Below are positions 41,944-50,791 of a DNA stretch of 60,118 bases, one piece after another (positions within the stretch are counted from its first letter, which is position 1; the number at the start of each line of letters is the position of its first letter). The DNA comes from an uncultured Eggerthellaceae bacterium (GTDB lineage Bacteria > Actinomycetota > Coriobacteriia > Coriobacteriales > Eggerthellaceae). The notes below the pieces were generated by a model. The model was not told where the DNA came from and made no database searches. It saw nothing but the letters and a program-made list of their open reading frames with translations. The stretch is from the NCBI GenBank assembly GCA_910588205.1, contig CAJUQK010000013.1, positions 1-60,118 of the forward strand, given 5' to 3'. Position numbers and translations under genes: made by a program.

Positions 41944-43614
41944 TTATTTCAGGAGCTCGCGGGTGTGGGCGATGGCATCGTCGATGCAGGTGCGGAAGTG
42001 CTCTTCGCCTACCAGTTCGACGAAGCCTGCATGGCGCATGGTCTTCATCGGCTGCTCGTTCACATGAGAGAACACCAGTTGCACGCCGTGGGCATCGCAG
42101 TAAGCATGCAGGTTCTCCAGCGCGTTCATACCAGACGCGTCCAGCGACGGCACGCCGCGCATGCGGATGATCAGATACTTGGTGAACGTCTTCACAGAAA
42201 TGTCCGCAATGCGTTCGGTCATACCGAAGAACATCGGCCCGTTGATCTCATACACGCGCACGCTCTTCGGCAGCTCGCGCAGGTGCGTTATCTCGGAATT
42301 CTCGTCACAGTAATACTTCCAGCCCTTGACTTCCGTTTCGTTGCTCATGTCCTTCAGGAACAGCACCACGCTGATGGTCATGCCTACAGCGATAGCCACC
42401 ACCAGGTCGAACGCGATGGTCAGCGCGAACGTGAGCACCAGTACGGTGACCGCGCTCTTCGATGCCGTCTTGCACAGGTGCACGAAATTCCGCCAGCCGC
42501 ACATGCCGTAGGCAACGGAGAAGAGGATGGCCGCAATGGTGGGCATGGGAATCAGCGCGGCGAAGGGCATCAGGAACACGAGCACCGCCACTAGGACCAG
42601 CGCGTGCACCATGCCCGCAATGGGCGTGCGGCCGCCGGCTTTCACATTCGCCGCCGTGCGCGCGATTGCACCCGTTGCCGGGATGCCGCCGAACAACACC
42701 GACGCGATGTTGCCCACGCCCTGTGCCACCAGTTCCGTGTTGGCGCGATGGTGCGCGCTGATCATGGAATCGGCCACCACGCAGGACAGCAGCGACTCGA
42801 TGGCCGCTAAGATGGCAATAGTGGCACCGTTCGCCAGCTGGCTGCGGAACAGCTCGAAGTCAAGCTGCGGTAGATGGAATTCCGGCAGCGCGCCGCTGAT
42901 GACATACAGGTCCCCGATGGTGTTCACGTTGAGGTTGAGGCCGCTCACCAGCGCGATGCCCACGAAAAGCGCCACCAGCGAACCGGGGATGAACTGCCCT
43001 GCTCGCGGCACGCGCCGCCACGCGAACAGGACGATCAGACACACCATGCCCACGATGCATGCCTGCACGTTGATGGTCGCGCCGTTCGCCATCACTGCAG
43101 CCATTTTGTCCGCAGTGTGGATGGGTGCTGCGTCGCCCGGATACGTCAGGCCGAGGAAATCCTTCAGCTGTCCGATGGCCAACGTGACCGCGATGCCTGC
43201 TGTGAACCCGGTGGTGATGGTGAACGGCACGAAGCGGATGATGGCGCCCAGCTTGAACAGCCCCATCAGGATGAGCAGCGCGCCCGCGATGATGGTGGCC
43301 GCCATCAGCCCCTCTATGCCGCTGGTGGCCACGATGCCCGCCACGATGGTGGCGAACGCTGCCGTGGGGCCAGAGATCTGCACGCGGCTGCCGCCCAAGA
43401 ATGCAATCAGGAACCCCGCGATGATGGCCGTGTACAGGCCCTGTTCCGGGGTGACGCCGGATGCGATGCCCAGCGCCACCGAGAGCGGGAACGCTACCAC
43501 CGCCACCACGATGCCCGCCACGATGTCGCGGGGTATCTGCTGCTTGAGCTCTTCGGGAGTCGAATGCTTGATGATGCTGAAGAGTATGGGTTTTATCTTG
43601 TCGCGCTGCTGCAT
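41944..43614 (-). CDS. SulP-family anion transporter with STAS domain
   Basis: The 556-residue protein has a SulP membrane domain (about 25-410: IPRDIVAGIVVAVVAFPLSVALGIASGVTPEQGLYTAIIAGF, GPTAAFATIV) and a C-terminal STAS domain (about 440-550) with the conserved DASGM stretch. Substrates in the family include sulfate, bicarbonate and dicarboxylates; the sequence does not decide. The ribosome-binding site is weak (AAAGGA 13 bases upstream of the ATG). It converges with the XRE-membrane gene. Confidence 0.92.
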   Translation of the reverse strand: MQQRDKIKPILFSIIKHSTPEELKQQIPRDIVAGIVVAVVAFPLSVALGIASGVTPEQGLYTAIIAGFLIAFLGGSRVQISGPTAAFATIVAGIVATSGIEGLMAATIIAGALLILMGLFKLGAIIRFVPFTITTGFTAGIAVTLAIGQLKDFLGLTYPGDAAPIHTADKMAAVMANGATINVQACIVGMVCLIVLFAWRRVPRAGQFIPGSLVALFVGIALVSGLNLNVNTIGDLYVISGALPEFHLPQLDFELFRSQLANGATIAILAAIESLLSCVVADSMISAHHRANTELVAQGVGNIASVLFGGIPATGAIARTAANVKAGGRTPIAGMVHALVLVAVLVFLMPFAALIPMPTIAAILFSVAYGMCGWRNFVHLCKTASKSAVTVLVLTFALTIAFDLVVAIAVGMTISVVLFLKDMSNETEVKGWKYYCDENSEITHLRELPKSVRVYEINGPMFFGMTERIADISVKTFTKYLIIRMRGVPSLDASGMNALENLHAYCDAHGVQLVFSHVNEQPMKTMRHAGFVELVGEEHFRTCIDDAIAHTRELLK

Positions 43615-44135
43615 GTGTTTGGTTTGTTCCTTTGGCTCTCGCCGCGGAGGGGCTATTCCGGTGCCGCATGAGCGCTAGCCGAACGTGAACTGCTTTCCGA
43701 CTAGCAGCTCTTTGGTCGCTTCGTGCATCGCTCTTGGCCTGCCAATATCTCGGCACAGTATATGCCAAAGGGGAATAACCTAACAAAGAGCCTGGCCCTT
43801 TGGCACTCGCGCTACCCCCATGCCCGTTTGTGGTGTTAGCCGAGCTTCTACCCCGGTAGGCGTGCCTGTGCTTGCGGTTGCGATGACTCTTAGCCTCATA
43901 TGGACCAGAGTCAGGGGAGAGTCAAGGAGTCAAGGGGGGCGGTTTCCTTGGCTCGCTTCTTTGAGGCCATCACACCCAAGGCCCTGTGAGGCGAGCCGGA
44001 ATAGCTGGCCACGTATGCCGGTCGGCTGCCATCCCGTAAAATGCCTGTACGGCGTTGTTCGGGTCGAGCATGGTCACACCACGCTGGAAACCGCGCCGCG
44101 ATAAGGGATTTCAGGAATGGACAAAGGGAGGCCGC
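43615..44135. other. Intergenic region with long inverted repeat
   Basis: No gene is supported in this 521-base gap between the divergent SulP and DUF454 genes. It contains a perfect 10-bp inverted repeat, TGCCAAAGGG (43763-43772) and CCCTTTGGCA (43796-43805), 150-190 bases upstream of the SulP start, and three GAGTCA-type direct repeats near 43912-43938. Confidence 0.5.
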
Positions 44136-44546
44136 ATGAGAGGGTTGGCAAGGTCCTTGCAGCTTGCGGGCGCGTGGGCTTCGTTCGCGACAGGCTGCAT
44201 AGGGGTCTTCGTTCCGGTGCTCCCCACTACTCCGTTCTTGCTGCTTGCCGCATTCCTCTTCGCGAGATCCTCCCCTCGCACGCACGCATGGCTGTGCTCC
44301 ACGAAGGTGTACCAGCGCTACGTTGCCGCGTTCAAGCAAGCCGGAGGCATTCCGCTCCCCACGAAGATCCGGATGGTCGGCGTCTCATATGTCATGATGG
44401 GCATCAGCGCGCTGGTCGTCCAGAAGCCGCTGGTGTGGGTGATCCTAGGGTGCGTGGCTATCTTCCTTCTCTATCTGATGGCCGTTCGCATTCCGACGAT
44501 CGAGCAGAACCGCGTCGATCGGGTCCGAGCAGAAGACGCGGTCTAG
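44136..44546 (+). CDS. DUF454 (YbaN-like) membrane protein
   Basis: The 136-residue protein has a family-typical PVLPTTPFLLLAAFLFARSSPRTHAWL loop and about three membrane segments (10-45 and two between 80 and 120). DUF454 proteins have no settled function. The start at 44136 follows AAAGGGAGGCCGC; earlier in-frame ATGs lack such a site. Confidence 0.88.
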   Translation: MRGLARSLQLAGAWASFATGCIGVFVPVLPTTPFLLLAAFLFARSSPRTHAWLCSTKVYQRYVAAFKQAGGIPLPTKIRMVGVSYVMMGISALVVQKPLVWVILGCVAIFLLYLMAVRIPTIEQNRVDRVRAEDAV

Positions 44547-44882
44547 ATCCGCGGCGAATCACCAAGAACGCCGACGATGCAGCCATGGTTCACCAGAAGG
44601 TCGAAACCATGGAACGACGGGAACCCTGCTCTCCCAGTGCGTCGAGAGTGCTACCAGGACCGGGGCTGACGGTGGGCGGTAGACCGCATTTTCGACGAGC
44701 CGCTGGTTATGATGCTGCCTGTCTCTCCTTATGGCCAAGCTTCGCTTCAAGCATGCTGAGCGCGTGCTTCCTTGCACTGGGCATTTCGAAACGCACTGTA
44801 TGCAAGGATGCAACAAAGACGACACGAGCGTGAAACATACGCGCGATAACCTCCTTTCCGTTGAATGTGAAAGAAGGTGATC
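44547..44882 (+). other. Leader region of the glutamine operon
   Basis: This 336-base gap precedes the glutamate-synthase operon. I find no convincing gene, and no known riboswitch or T-box core. It must contain the operon promoter; no consensus -35/-10 pair stands out. Confidence 0.4.
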
Positions 44883-46199
44883 ATGCAAGAGGTGTCATTC
44901 GATGCGACCCGCGTGGGCGGCGCACCCTTCGGACGCGGATGCGGTGCGCGGCAGCGTAGCGCCCTCGGGCGTGCGGGCTGCGATAGGCTGTGCGGAGCGC
45001 CCATCGAGGCGCGTTTGCGAGAGGGCGCGGTGAGGATTCCGTCGGGGTGCGCCATCGCGGCTATCATGGATCGCAGCGGCGCTCGGCACGACGGGTCGGA
45101 CATCGTGAAGGCTATCGAGCTCATGCACGATCGGAGCAACGGGCTTGGCGGCGGGTTCGCCGCCTATGGGATATATCCTGCCTACCGAGAGCTCTACGCG
45201 TTTCACGTGATGTACGAGAGCCGGGACGCTCGGGCCGAGGTGGAGGCGTACCTGGACACGTACTTCATGTGCGAGAAGCAGGAGCGCATCCCTACCGAGC
45301 CCGTCGCGTCCATCAAGAACCCTCCCGACCTGTGGCGCTACTTCGTCGCCCCACATACCATGCGCCTCAACATGAGTGGGGTCGATGAGGCGGAATACGT
45401 CATGCGCCATGTCGTCCGCATCAACAAGAACGTGGACGGGGCCTTCGTCGCCAGCTCCGGCAAGGACATGGGCGCGTTCAAAGGAGTTGGGTATCCCGAG
45501 GATATCGGCGCGTTCTACCGACTCGACGAGTATCGTGCGTGGGCGTGGACGGCGCACGGGCGCTTTCCCACCAACACGCCGGGCTGGTGGGGCGGGGCGC
45601 ATCCGTTCACGCTCCTGAACTGGTCGGTCGTCCACAACGGCGAGGTGTCGAGCTACGACGCCAACCGCCGCTACGTGGAGCAGTTCGGCTACTCGTGCGA
45701 GCTTCAGACCGACACCGAGGTCATCACCTACCTGTTTGACCTGCTCTGTCGCCGCGGCGGGCTGTCCCCAGAGATGGCCGCGCATATCATGACGGCCCCG
45801 AGCTGGGATGCCATCGACCGCATGCCAGCCGAGGATGCCGCGTTCGAGACGGCCCTGCGCACGGTGTATGCCAGCGCGCTCGTCAACGGGCCCTTCTCGG
45901 TGATCTTGGGATCAGAGGAGGGCATCCTCGCCATAAACGACCGGCTCAAGCTGCGTGCCCTCATGGCAGGGGAGAAGGGCTCGATGGTGTACCTGGCCAG
46001 CGAGCAGGCTGCTATCGAGGCGGTGTGCCCCGACGCGGAGAACATCCGCCCGATCGAGGGAGGCGAGCCCTTCGTCGTGCAGCTCGACGAGGTGGCGCGC
46101 CGCCAGGACGACCACGGCGTCTGGAGCAGCCCGCGCCATGCGCCGCTGGCGCACGAGACCGGCGTGCTGCCGCGAAGAGAGGAGGGCCGCGGACTATGA
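44883..46199 (+). CDS. Glutamate synthase subunit, glutamine amidotransferase domain
   Basis: The 438-residue protein corresponds to domain 1 of the large glutamate synthase subunit (split, archaeal-type GltB1). It is a class-II (Ntn) amidotransferase that releases ammonia from glutamine. The likely catalytic Cys56 (PSGCAIAAIMD) would be exposed by removing an N-terminal propeptide; AHGRFPTNTPGWWGGAHPF and VVHNGEVSS line the active site. AAGGTGATC precedes the ATG. Its stop overlaps the next start (ATGA). First gene of a six-gene operon, with much higher third-position G/C than upstream genes. Confidence 0.88.
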   Translation: MQEVSFDATRVGGAPFGRGCGARQRSALGRAGCDRLCGAPIEARLREGAVRIPSGCAIAAIMDRSGARHDGSDIVKAIELMHDRSNGLGGGFAAYGIYPAYRELYAFHVMYESRDARAEVEAYLDTYFMCEKQERIPTEPVASIKNPPDLWRYFVAPHTMRLNMSGVDEAEYVMRHVVRINKNVDGAFVASSGKDMGAFKGVGYPEDIGAFYRLDEYRAWAWTAHGRFPTNTPGWWGGAHPFTLLNWSVVHNGEVSSYDANRRYVEQFGYSCELQTDTEVITYLFDLLCRRGGLSPEMAAHIMTAPSWDAIDRMPAEDAAFETALRTVYASALVNGPFSVILGSEEGILAINDRLKLRALMAGEKGSMVYLASEQAAIEAVCPDAENIRPIEGGEPFVVQLDEVARRQDDHGVWSSPRHAPLAHETGVLPRREEGRGL

Positions 46200-47701
46200 T
46201 CGACTTCGCTCTCCCGCGCTACCAGGTGCGCCGCGACGCTGAGGAATGCGTGGGCTGCGGCATCTGCGTGCGCGAGTGCGCCAACGGCGTGCACGTCGCC
46301 CGTTCGGGCGGAACGGCACCCAAAGCCGACCACCAGAAGTGCGTGAACTGCCTCCGTTGCGTGCTGACGTGCCCTACGCGTGCCCTGACGATCACGCGCT
46401 GGCCGCAGGTGGACGGCGGGTCGGCGGTGTGGACGCTCGAGTATCTGCAGGACATCGCCACTCAGGCCACGTCGGGCGGCGTGCTGCTCTCCTCCATGGG
46501 AAACCCGCTGCCATACCCGGTGTACTGGGATCATCTGCTGCTCAACGCGAGCCAAGTGACCAACCCCTCCATCGATCCCTTGCGCGAGCCGATGGAGACC
46601 CGCGTGTTCCTAGGCGGCCGCCCCGTGGCGCTCGAGATAGACGAGCGCGCGCGGACGCTTCGGTCGCCCTTGCCCCCGCAGGTGAAGCTCGACGTGCCGA
46701 TCATGTTCTCCGCCATGAGCTTCGGCTCGGTGTCGCTCAACACCCAGCGAGCGCTCGCCATGGCGGCGTGCGAGCTCGGCACGCTGTTCAATGTCGGAGA
46801 AGGCGGGCTTCACCGCGACCTCGAGCGCTACGCCGACCACGCGGTGGTCCAGGTGGCCTCGGGCCGGTTCGGGGTGGATCCCCGCTACCTCAACGCTGGG
46901 GCCATGGTGGAGATAAAGATCGGCCAAGGGGCGAAGCCCGGCATCGGAGGGCATCTGCCCGGCGAGAAGATCACGGCCGAGGTGTCGCGCACGCGCATGA
47001 TCCCCGAGGGCGCGGACGCCATCTCGCCGGCGCCCCATCACGACATCTACTCGATTGAGGACCTGCGCCAGCTCGTCTTCTCGTTGAAGGAGGCCACGCG
47101 CTATGAGAAGCCTGTGGCGGTGAAGATAGCGGCGGTCCACAACGCCGCCGCCATCGCGAGCGGCATGGCGCGCGCCGGCGCGGAGGTCATCGTGGTCGAC
47201 GGGTTCCGCGGCGGCACGGGAGCAGCGCCGAAGCGCATCCGCGACAACGTGGGCGTGCCAGTCGAGCTCGCGCTTGCCGCCATCGACCAGCGCCTGCGCG
47301 ACGAGGGAATCCGCTCGACGGTGAGCGTGGTGGCGAGCGGGTCGATCCGCAGTTCGGCCGACGTGGTGCGCGCCATCGCGCTCGGTGCCGACGCGGTGTC
47401 GTGCGGAAGCGCTCCGCTCATCGCGCTGGGCTGCCACCAGTGCGGCGACTGCGCACGCGGAAGGTGCAACTGGGGCATCGCGACGCAACGCCCCGAGCTG
47501 ATCGAGCGCCTCGACCCCGATGAGGGGGCCGAGCGCGTGGTCAACCTGGTGCGCGCCTGGACGCACGAGATCCAGGAGATGATGGGCGGCATGGGCATCA
47601 ACGCAGTCGATAGCTTGCGGGGCAACCGCCTCATGCTGCGGGGTGTCGGCCTCACCGACCGCGAGCTCGACATTCTGGGGGTGAAGCATGCAGGTGAATG
47701 A
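46196..47701 (+). CDS. Glutamate synthase subunit, ferredoxin plus FMN synthase domain
   Basis: The 501-residue protein starts with two [4Fe-4S] motifs (C18-x2-C21-x2-C24-x3-C28 and C49-x2-C52-x2-C55-x3-C59), then the FMN-binding synthase barrel (MSFGSVSLNTQRALAMAA, GQGAKPGIGGHLPGEKIT, VDGFRGGTGAAP) and the CHQCGDCARGRCNWGIAT cluster motif. It adds ammonia to 2-oxoglutarate and reduces the product to glutamate. The built-in ferredoxin-like domain and lack of a GltD gene suggest an electron donor other than the usual NADPH subunit. The start overlaps the preceding stop. Confidence 0.92.
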   Translation: MIDFALPRYQVRRDAEECVGCGICVRECANGVHVARSGGTAPKADHQKCVNCLRCVLTCPTRALTITRWPQVDGGSAVWTLEYLQDIATQATSGGVLLSSMGNPLPYPVYWDHLLLNASQVTNPSIDPLREPMETRVFLGGRPVALEIDERARTLRSPLPPQVKLDVPIMFSAMSFGSVSLNTQRALAMAACELGTLFNVGEGGLHRDLERYADHAVVQVASGRFGVDPRYLNAGAMVEIKIGQGAKPGIGGHLPGEKITAEVSRTRMIPEGADAISPAPHHDIYSIEDLRQLVFSLKEATRYEKPVAVKIAAVHNAAAIASGMARAGAEVIVVDGFRGGTGAAPKRIRDNVGVPVELALAAIDQRLRDEGIRSTVSVVASGSIRSSADVVRAIALGADAVSCGSAPLIALGCHQCGDCARGRCNWGIATQRPELIERLDPDEGAERVVNLVRAWTHEIQEMMGGMGINAVDSLRGNRLMLRGVGLTDRELDILGVKHAGE

Positions 47702-48530
47702 TTCGAGGGCGCTTGTTGGCACGGTCTCGGCGGCGTCCGCCGCGGTCGCCGCGGATAAGCAGGAAGGCGCGCAATCGTGCTCATCTGGCTTTGCGCCTGC
47801 GCCTGCGCCTGCGGAGCGCGTGACGCTCGGCGCGCTTCACTTCAAGGAGGCGAACGAGCAGGTGCGCCAGGCGCTCGATCGGGTGGATGACGTCGCGCTC
47901 GAGGATGTGCGGGCCCAGCGCTACCTGGGCTGCGCACTGCCTGCGGGCAAGCGCCTGCGAATTCATGGGACGCCCGGCAACGACCTCGCCTGCTTCATGG
48001 ACGGCGGCACCGTCGAGGTGCTCGGAAATGCGCAGGATCAGGTGGGCAACACGATGAACGCCGGCGAGGTGATCGTGCACGGCCGCTGCGGTGATGCGGC
48101 CGGCTACGCGATGCGCGGCGGGCGCGTGTTCATCCGCGATGGTTGCGGCTGGCGTGCGGGCATCCACATGAAGGCCTACGACGCACGCCAACCCGTCGTG
48201 GTGGTCGGCAAGGACGCGGGAAGCTTCCTCGGCGAGTACATGGCGGGCGGCGTCTTCGTGGTGCTCGGCGAAACAGGCGACTACCTTGCGCGCGGCATGC
48301 ACGGCGGCGTCATCTACCTGAAGAATCCGCCGCGCGCAGGCGCGCTGTCGGACGAGGTCGTGCTCTCGCGCATCGACGACGCCGACCTGGCCGTCCTTGC
48401 GCCCTTGCTCGCGGAGTACGACCGCCTGTTCGCCTCTGAGCTGGGATATCGCGTGAGCGCCGAGGCGCCTGAGTTCTTCCGCGTTACCCCTGCCTCATCT
48501 CGTCCTTACGCGAGCATGTACGTTCGCTGA
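47688..48530 (+). CDS. Glutamate synthase subunit, GXGXG domain
   Basis: The 280-residue protein matches the C-terminal beta-helix (GXGXG) domain of glutamate synthase: IHGTPGNDLACFMDGGTVEVLG, GNTMNAGEVIVHGRCGDAAGYAMRGG and GEYMAGGVFVVLG show the repeating G-x2-G-x3-G pattern. An Ala-rich N-terminal 40 residues is extra. It completes the split synthase with the two upstream genes and starts 14 bases inside the end of the FMN subunit, which supports coupled synthesis of the complex. Confidence 0.9.
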   Translation: MQVNDSRALVGTVSAASAAVAADKQEGAQSCSSGFAPAPAPAERVTLGALHFKEANEQVRQALDRVDDVALEDVRAQRYLGCALPAGKRLRIHGTPGNDLACFMDGGTVEVLGNAQDQVGNTMNAGEVIVHGRCGDAAGYAMRGGRVFIRDGCGWRAGIHMKAYDARQPVVVVGKDAGSFLGEYMAGGVFVVLGETGDYLARGMHGGVIYLKNPPRAGALSDEVVLSRIDDADLAVLAPLLAEYDRLFASELGYRVSAEAPEFFRVTPASSRPYASMYVR

Positions 48531-48568
48531 TCGGAAGCCTGCCCAACGAAGGAAAGGAAAGTGCTGGC

Positions 48569-50662
48569 ATGAACGTTTCGGAGGAATTCGGAAGCCTGGT
48601 GTTCGACGACCGCGCCATGAAGGCAATGCTTCCGGCGAAGGTGTACCAGTCGCTGAGGAGGACCATTGACGAGGGAGCTCGCCTTGACCTGGGCGTAGCG
48701 AACGCGGTGGCCGCAGCCATGCGGGACTGGGCGGTCGCGCGCGGCGCCACCCATTACACGCACTGGTTCCAGCCGCTTACGGGCATCACCGCCGAGAAGC
48801 ACGACAGCTTCATCGCCCCCTCGCCCGATGGCGGCGTGATCATGGAGTTCTCGGGTACGGAGCTGGTGAGGGGAGAGCCGGACGCGTCGTCGTTCCCCTC
48901 GGGCGGACTGCGCGCCACCTTCGAGGCGCGCGGCTACACGGCTTGGGATCCCACCAGCTACGCGTTCATCAAGGGGTCGACGTTGTGCATCCCGACGGCG
49001 TTCTGCTCTTACACCGGCGATGCGCTCGACAAGAAGACGCCGCTGCTGCGCTCGATGGAGGCGCTCAACCGCCAGGCGCTGCGCATCCTGCGCCTGTTCG
49101 GAAACGACGAGGTCAAGCGCGTGATCACCTCGGTGGGCCCCGAGCAGGAGTACTTCTTGGTCACCGAGGAGATGTACGAGCGCCGTCCCGACCTGCGCTT
49201 CACCGGCCGCACGCTGTTCGGCGCCAAGCCCCCGAAGGGCCAGCAGCTCGACGACCACTACTTCGGCGTCATCAAGCCGCGCGTGGCGGCGTTCATGGCC
49301 GACCTGAACGAAGAGCTGTGGAAGCTCGGGATCCTGGCGAAGACCGAGCACAACGAGGTCGCCCCTGCGCAGCATGAGCTGGCGCCCATCTACTCCACCA
49401 CCAACATCGCCACTGACCATAATCAGCTGACGATGGAGATCATGCAGAGGGTGGCGTCTCGTCACGGGCTGGTCTGCCTGCTCCACGAGAAGCCCTTCGA
49501 GGGCGTGAACGGCAGCGGCAAGCACAACAACTGGTCCATCGGCACCGACACGGGCCAGAACCTGCTCGCGCCGGGCGACACCCCCTCCGAGAATGCGCAG
49601 TTCCTCCTGTTCCTCTGCGCCGTCATCAAGGCGGTGGACGACTACCAGGACCTGCTGCGCCTCTCGGTGGCCACGGCGGGCAACGACCATCGCCTCGGCG
49701 CGAACGAGGCGCCTCCTGCGGTCATCTCGATATTCCTCGGCGATGAATTGACCGCCATCATGCACGCCATCGAGACCGACACTCCCTACGAGGGCATGGA
49801 GCGGCGCAAGATGAAGCTCGGCGCCGACGTGCTGCCCCTGTTCAACTGCGATACCACCGACCGAAACCGCACGAGCCCCTTTGCCTTCACCGGCAACAAG
49901 TTCGAGTTCCGCATGCTCGGCTCGTCGAACTCCATCGCCTGTGCCAACATCATGCTGAACAGCGCGGTGGCGGAGAGCCTCAGGATCTACGCTGATCGAC
50001 TTGAAGGGGCGCAGGATTTCGAGGCCGCGCTGCACGAGATGATTCGCAAGACCATCAAGGACCATGCACGCATCGTGTTCAACGGCAACGGCTATGACGA
50101 CGCGTGGATCGACGAAGCGGTCAACGAACGAGGCCTGCACAACCTCAGGACCACGCCCGATTGCATGCCGCGTCTACTCGACGAGAAGAACGTGACGATG
50201 CTGACCTCGCATGGCGTGTTCACCCTCGCCGAGATGGAGTCGCGCACGGAGATCATGCTGGAGAACTACTGCAACTCCATCGAGATAGAGGCGGCGACGA
50301 TGATCAGCATGGCGCACGCCGAGATAATCCCTGCCGTTGAGGCCTACCTGCGCGAGGTCGCCGAGACGGCCGCAGCGAAGCGGGCCGTGGCGCCGAACGC
50401 GAGCGTAGAGTGCGAGGTTGGACTGGTCGAGCGTCTGTCAAGCCTGGTCGAGCGCATGTTCGTCGCTGTGGGCGAGCTCGAAGAGGCCGTTACGCACCTT
50501 GACGAAACGGCGGACGTGACTGAGCGCTCTGAGCGGATTCGCGACGAGGTGCTTCCCGCCATGGAGGCGCTGCGAGCGCCCGCCGACGAGGCGGAAGCTA
50601 TCACTGCGAAGGGCTTCTGGCCGTTCCCGACGTATGGCGACCTGCTGTTCGGCGTGCGATAG
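48569..50662 (+). CDS. glnN: Glutamine synthetase type III
   Basis: This ATP-dependent enzyme makes glutamine from glutamate and ammonia. The 697-residue length and FGSLVFDDRAMKAMLP, THYTHWFQPLTGITAEKHDSFI, SVGPEQEYFLV, TEHNEVAPAQHELAPIY and VNGSGKHNNWSIGT are diagnostic of GSIII (GlnN) rather than type I. AAGGAAAGG precedes the ATG. With the three synthase subunits upstream it closes a GS-GOGAT cycle in one operon. Confidence 0.96.
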   Translation: MNVSEEFGSLVFDDRAMKAMLPAKVYQSLRRTIDEGARLDLGVANAVAAAMRDWAVARGATHYTHWFQPLTGITAEKHDSFIAPSPDGGVIMEFSGTELVRGEPDASSFPSGGLRATFEARGYTAWDPTSYAFIKGSTLCIPTAFCSYTGDALDKKTPLLRSMEALNRQALRILRLFGNDEVKRVITSVGPEQEYFLVTEEMYERRPDLRFTGRTLFGAKPPKGQQLDDHYFGVIKPRVAAFMADLNEELWKLGILAKTEHNEVAPAQHELAPIYSTTNIATDHNQLTMEIMQRVASRHGLVCLLHEKPFEGVNGSGKHNNWSIGTDTGQNLLAPGDTPSENAQFLLFLCAVIKAVDDYQDLLRLSVATAGNDHRLGANEAPPAVISIFLGDELTAIMHAIETDTPYEGMERRKMKLGADVLPLFNCDTTDRNRTSPFAFTGNKFEFRMLGSSNSIACANIMLNSAVAESLRIYADRLEGAQDFEAALHEMIRKTIKDHARIVFNGNGYDDAWIDEAVNERGLHNLRTTPDCMPRLLDEKNVTMLTSHGVFTLAEMESRTEIMLENYCNSIEIEAATMISMAHAEIIPAVEAYLREVAETAAAKRAVAPNASVECEVGLVERLSSLVERMFVAVGELEEAVTHLDETADVTERSERIRDEVLPAMEALRAPADEAEAITAKGFWPFPTYGDLLFGVR

Positions 50663-50791
50663 TGCGCAGGCAACGAGAAGGCGAAGAAGGGGAGATGCGG
50701 CTCGTGAAGAAGGGGCTCCTGCGCTACGAGGGCGATCCGACGCATCGCGCCGCTTCGGGCGCGCTGCGTCGGATTGAGAGCAGGTGAGGGC

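Noticed and set aside
42527..43678. 383-codon plus-strand frame opposite the SulP gene
   Set aside because: Met/Ala/Thr-rich composition without domains, fully antisense to a strong SulP match.
48506..50140. 544-codon minus-strand frame opposite glutamine synthetase
   Set aside because: It mirrors the glnN codon pattern (Arg/Val/His-rich, no domain) in a GC-rich gene; rejected as a shadow.
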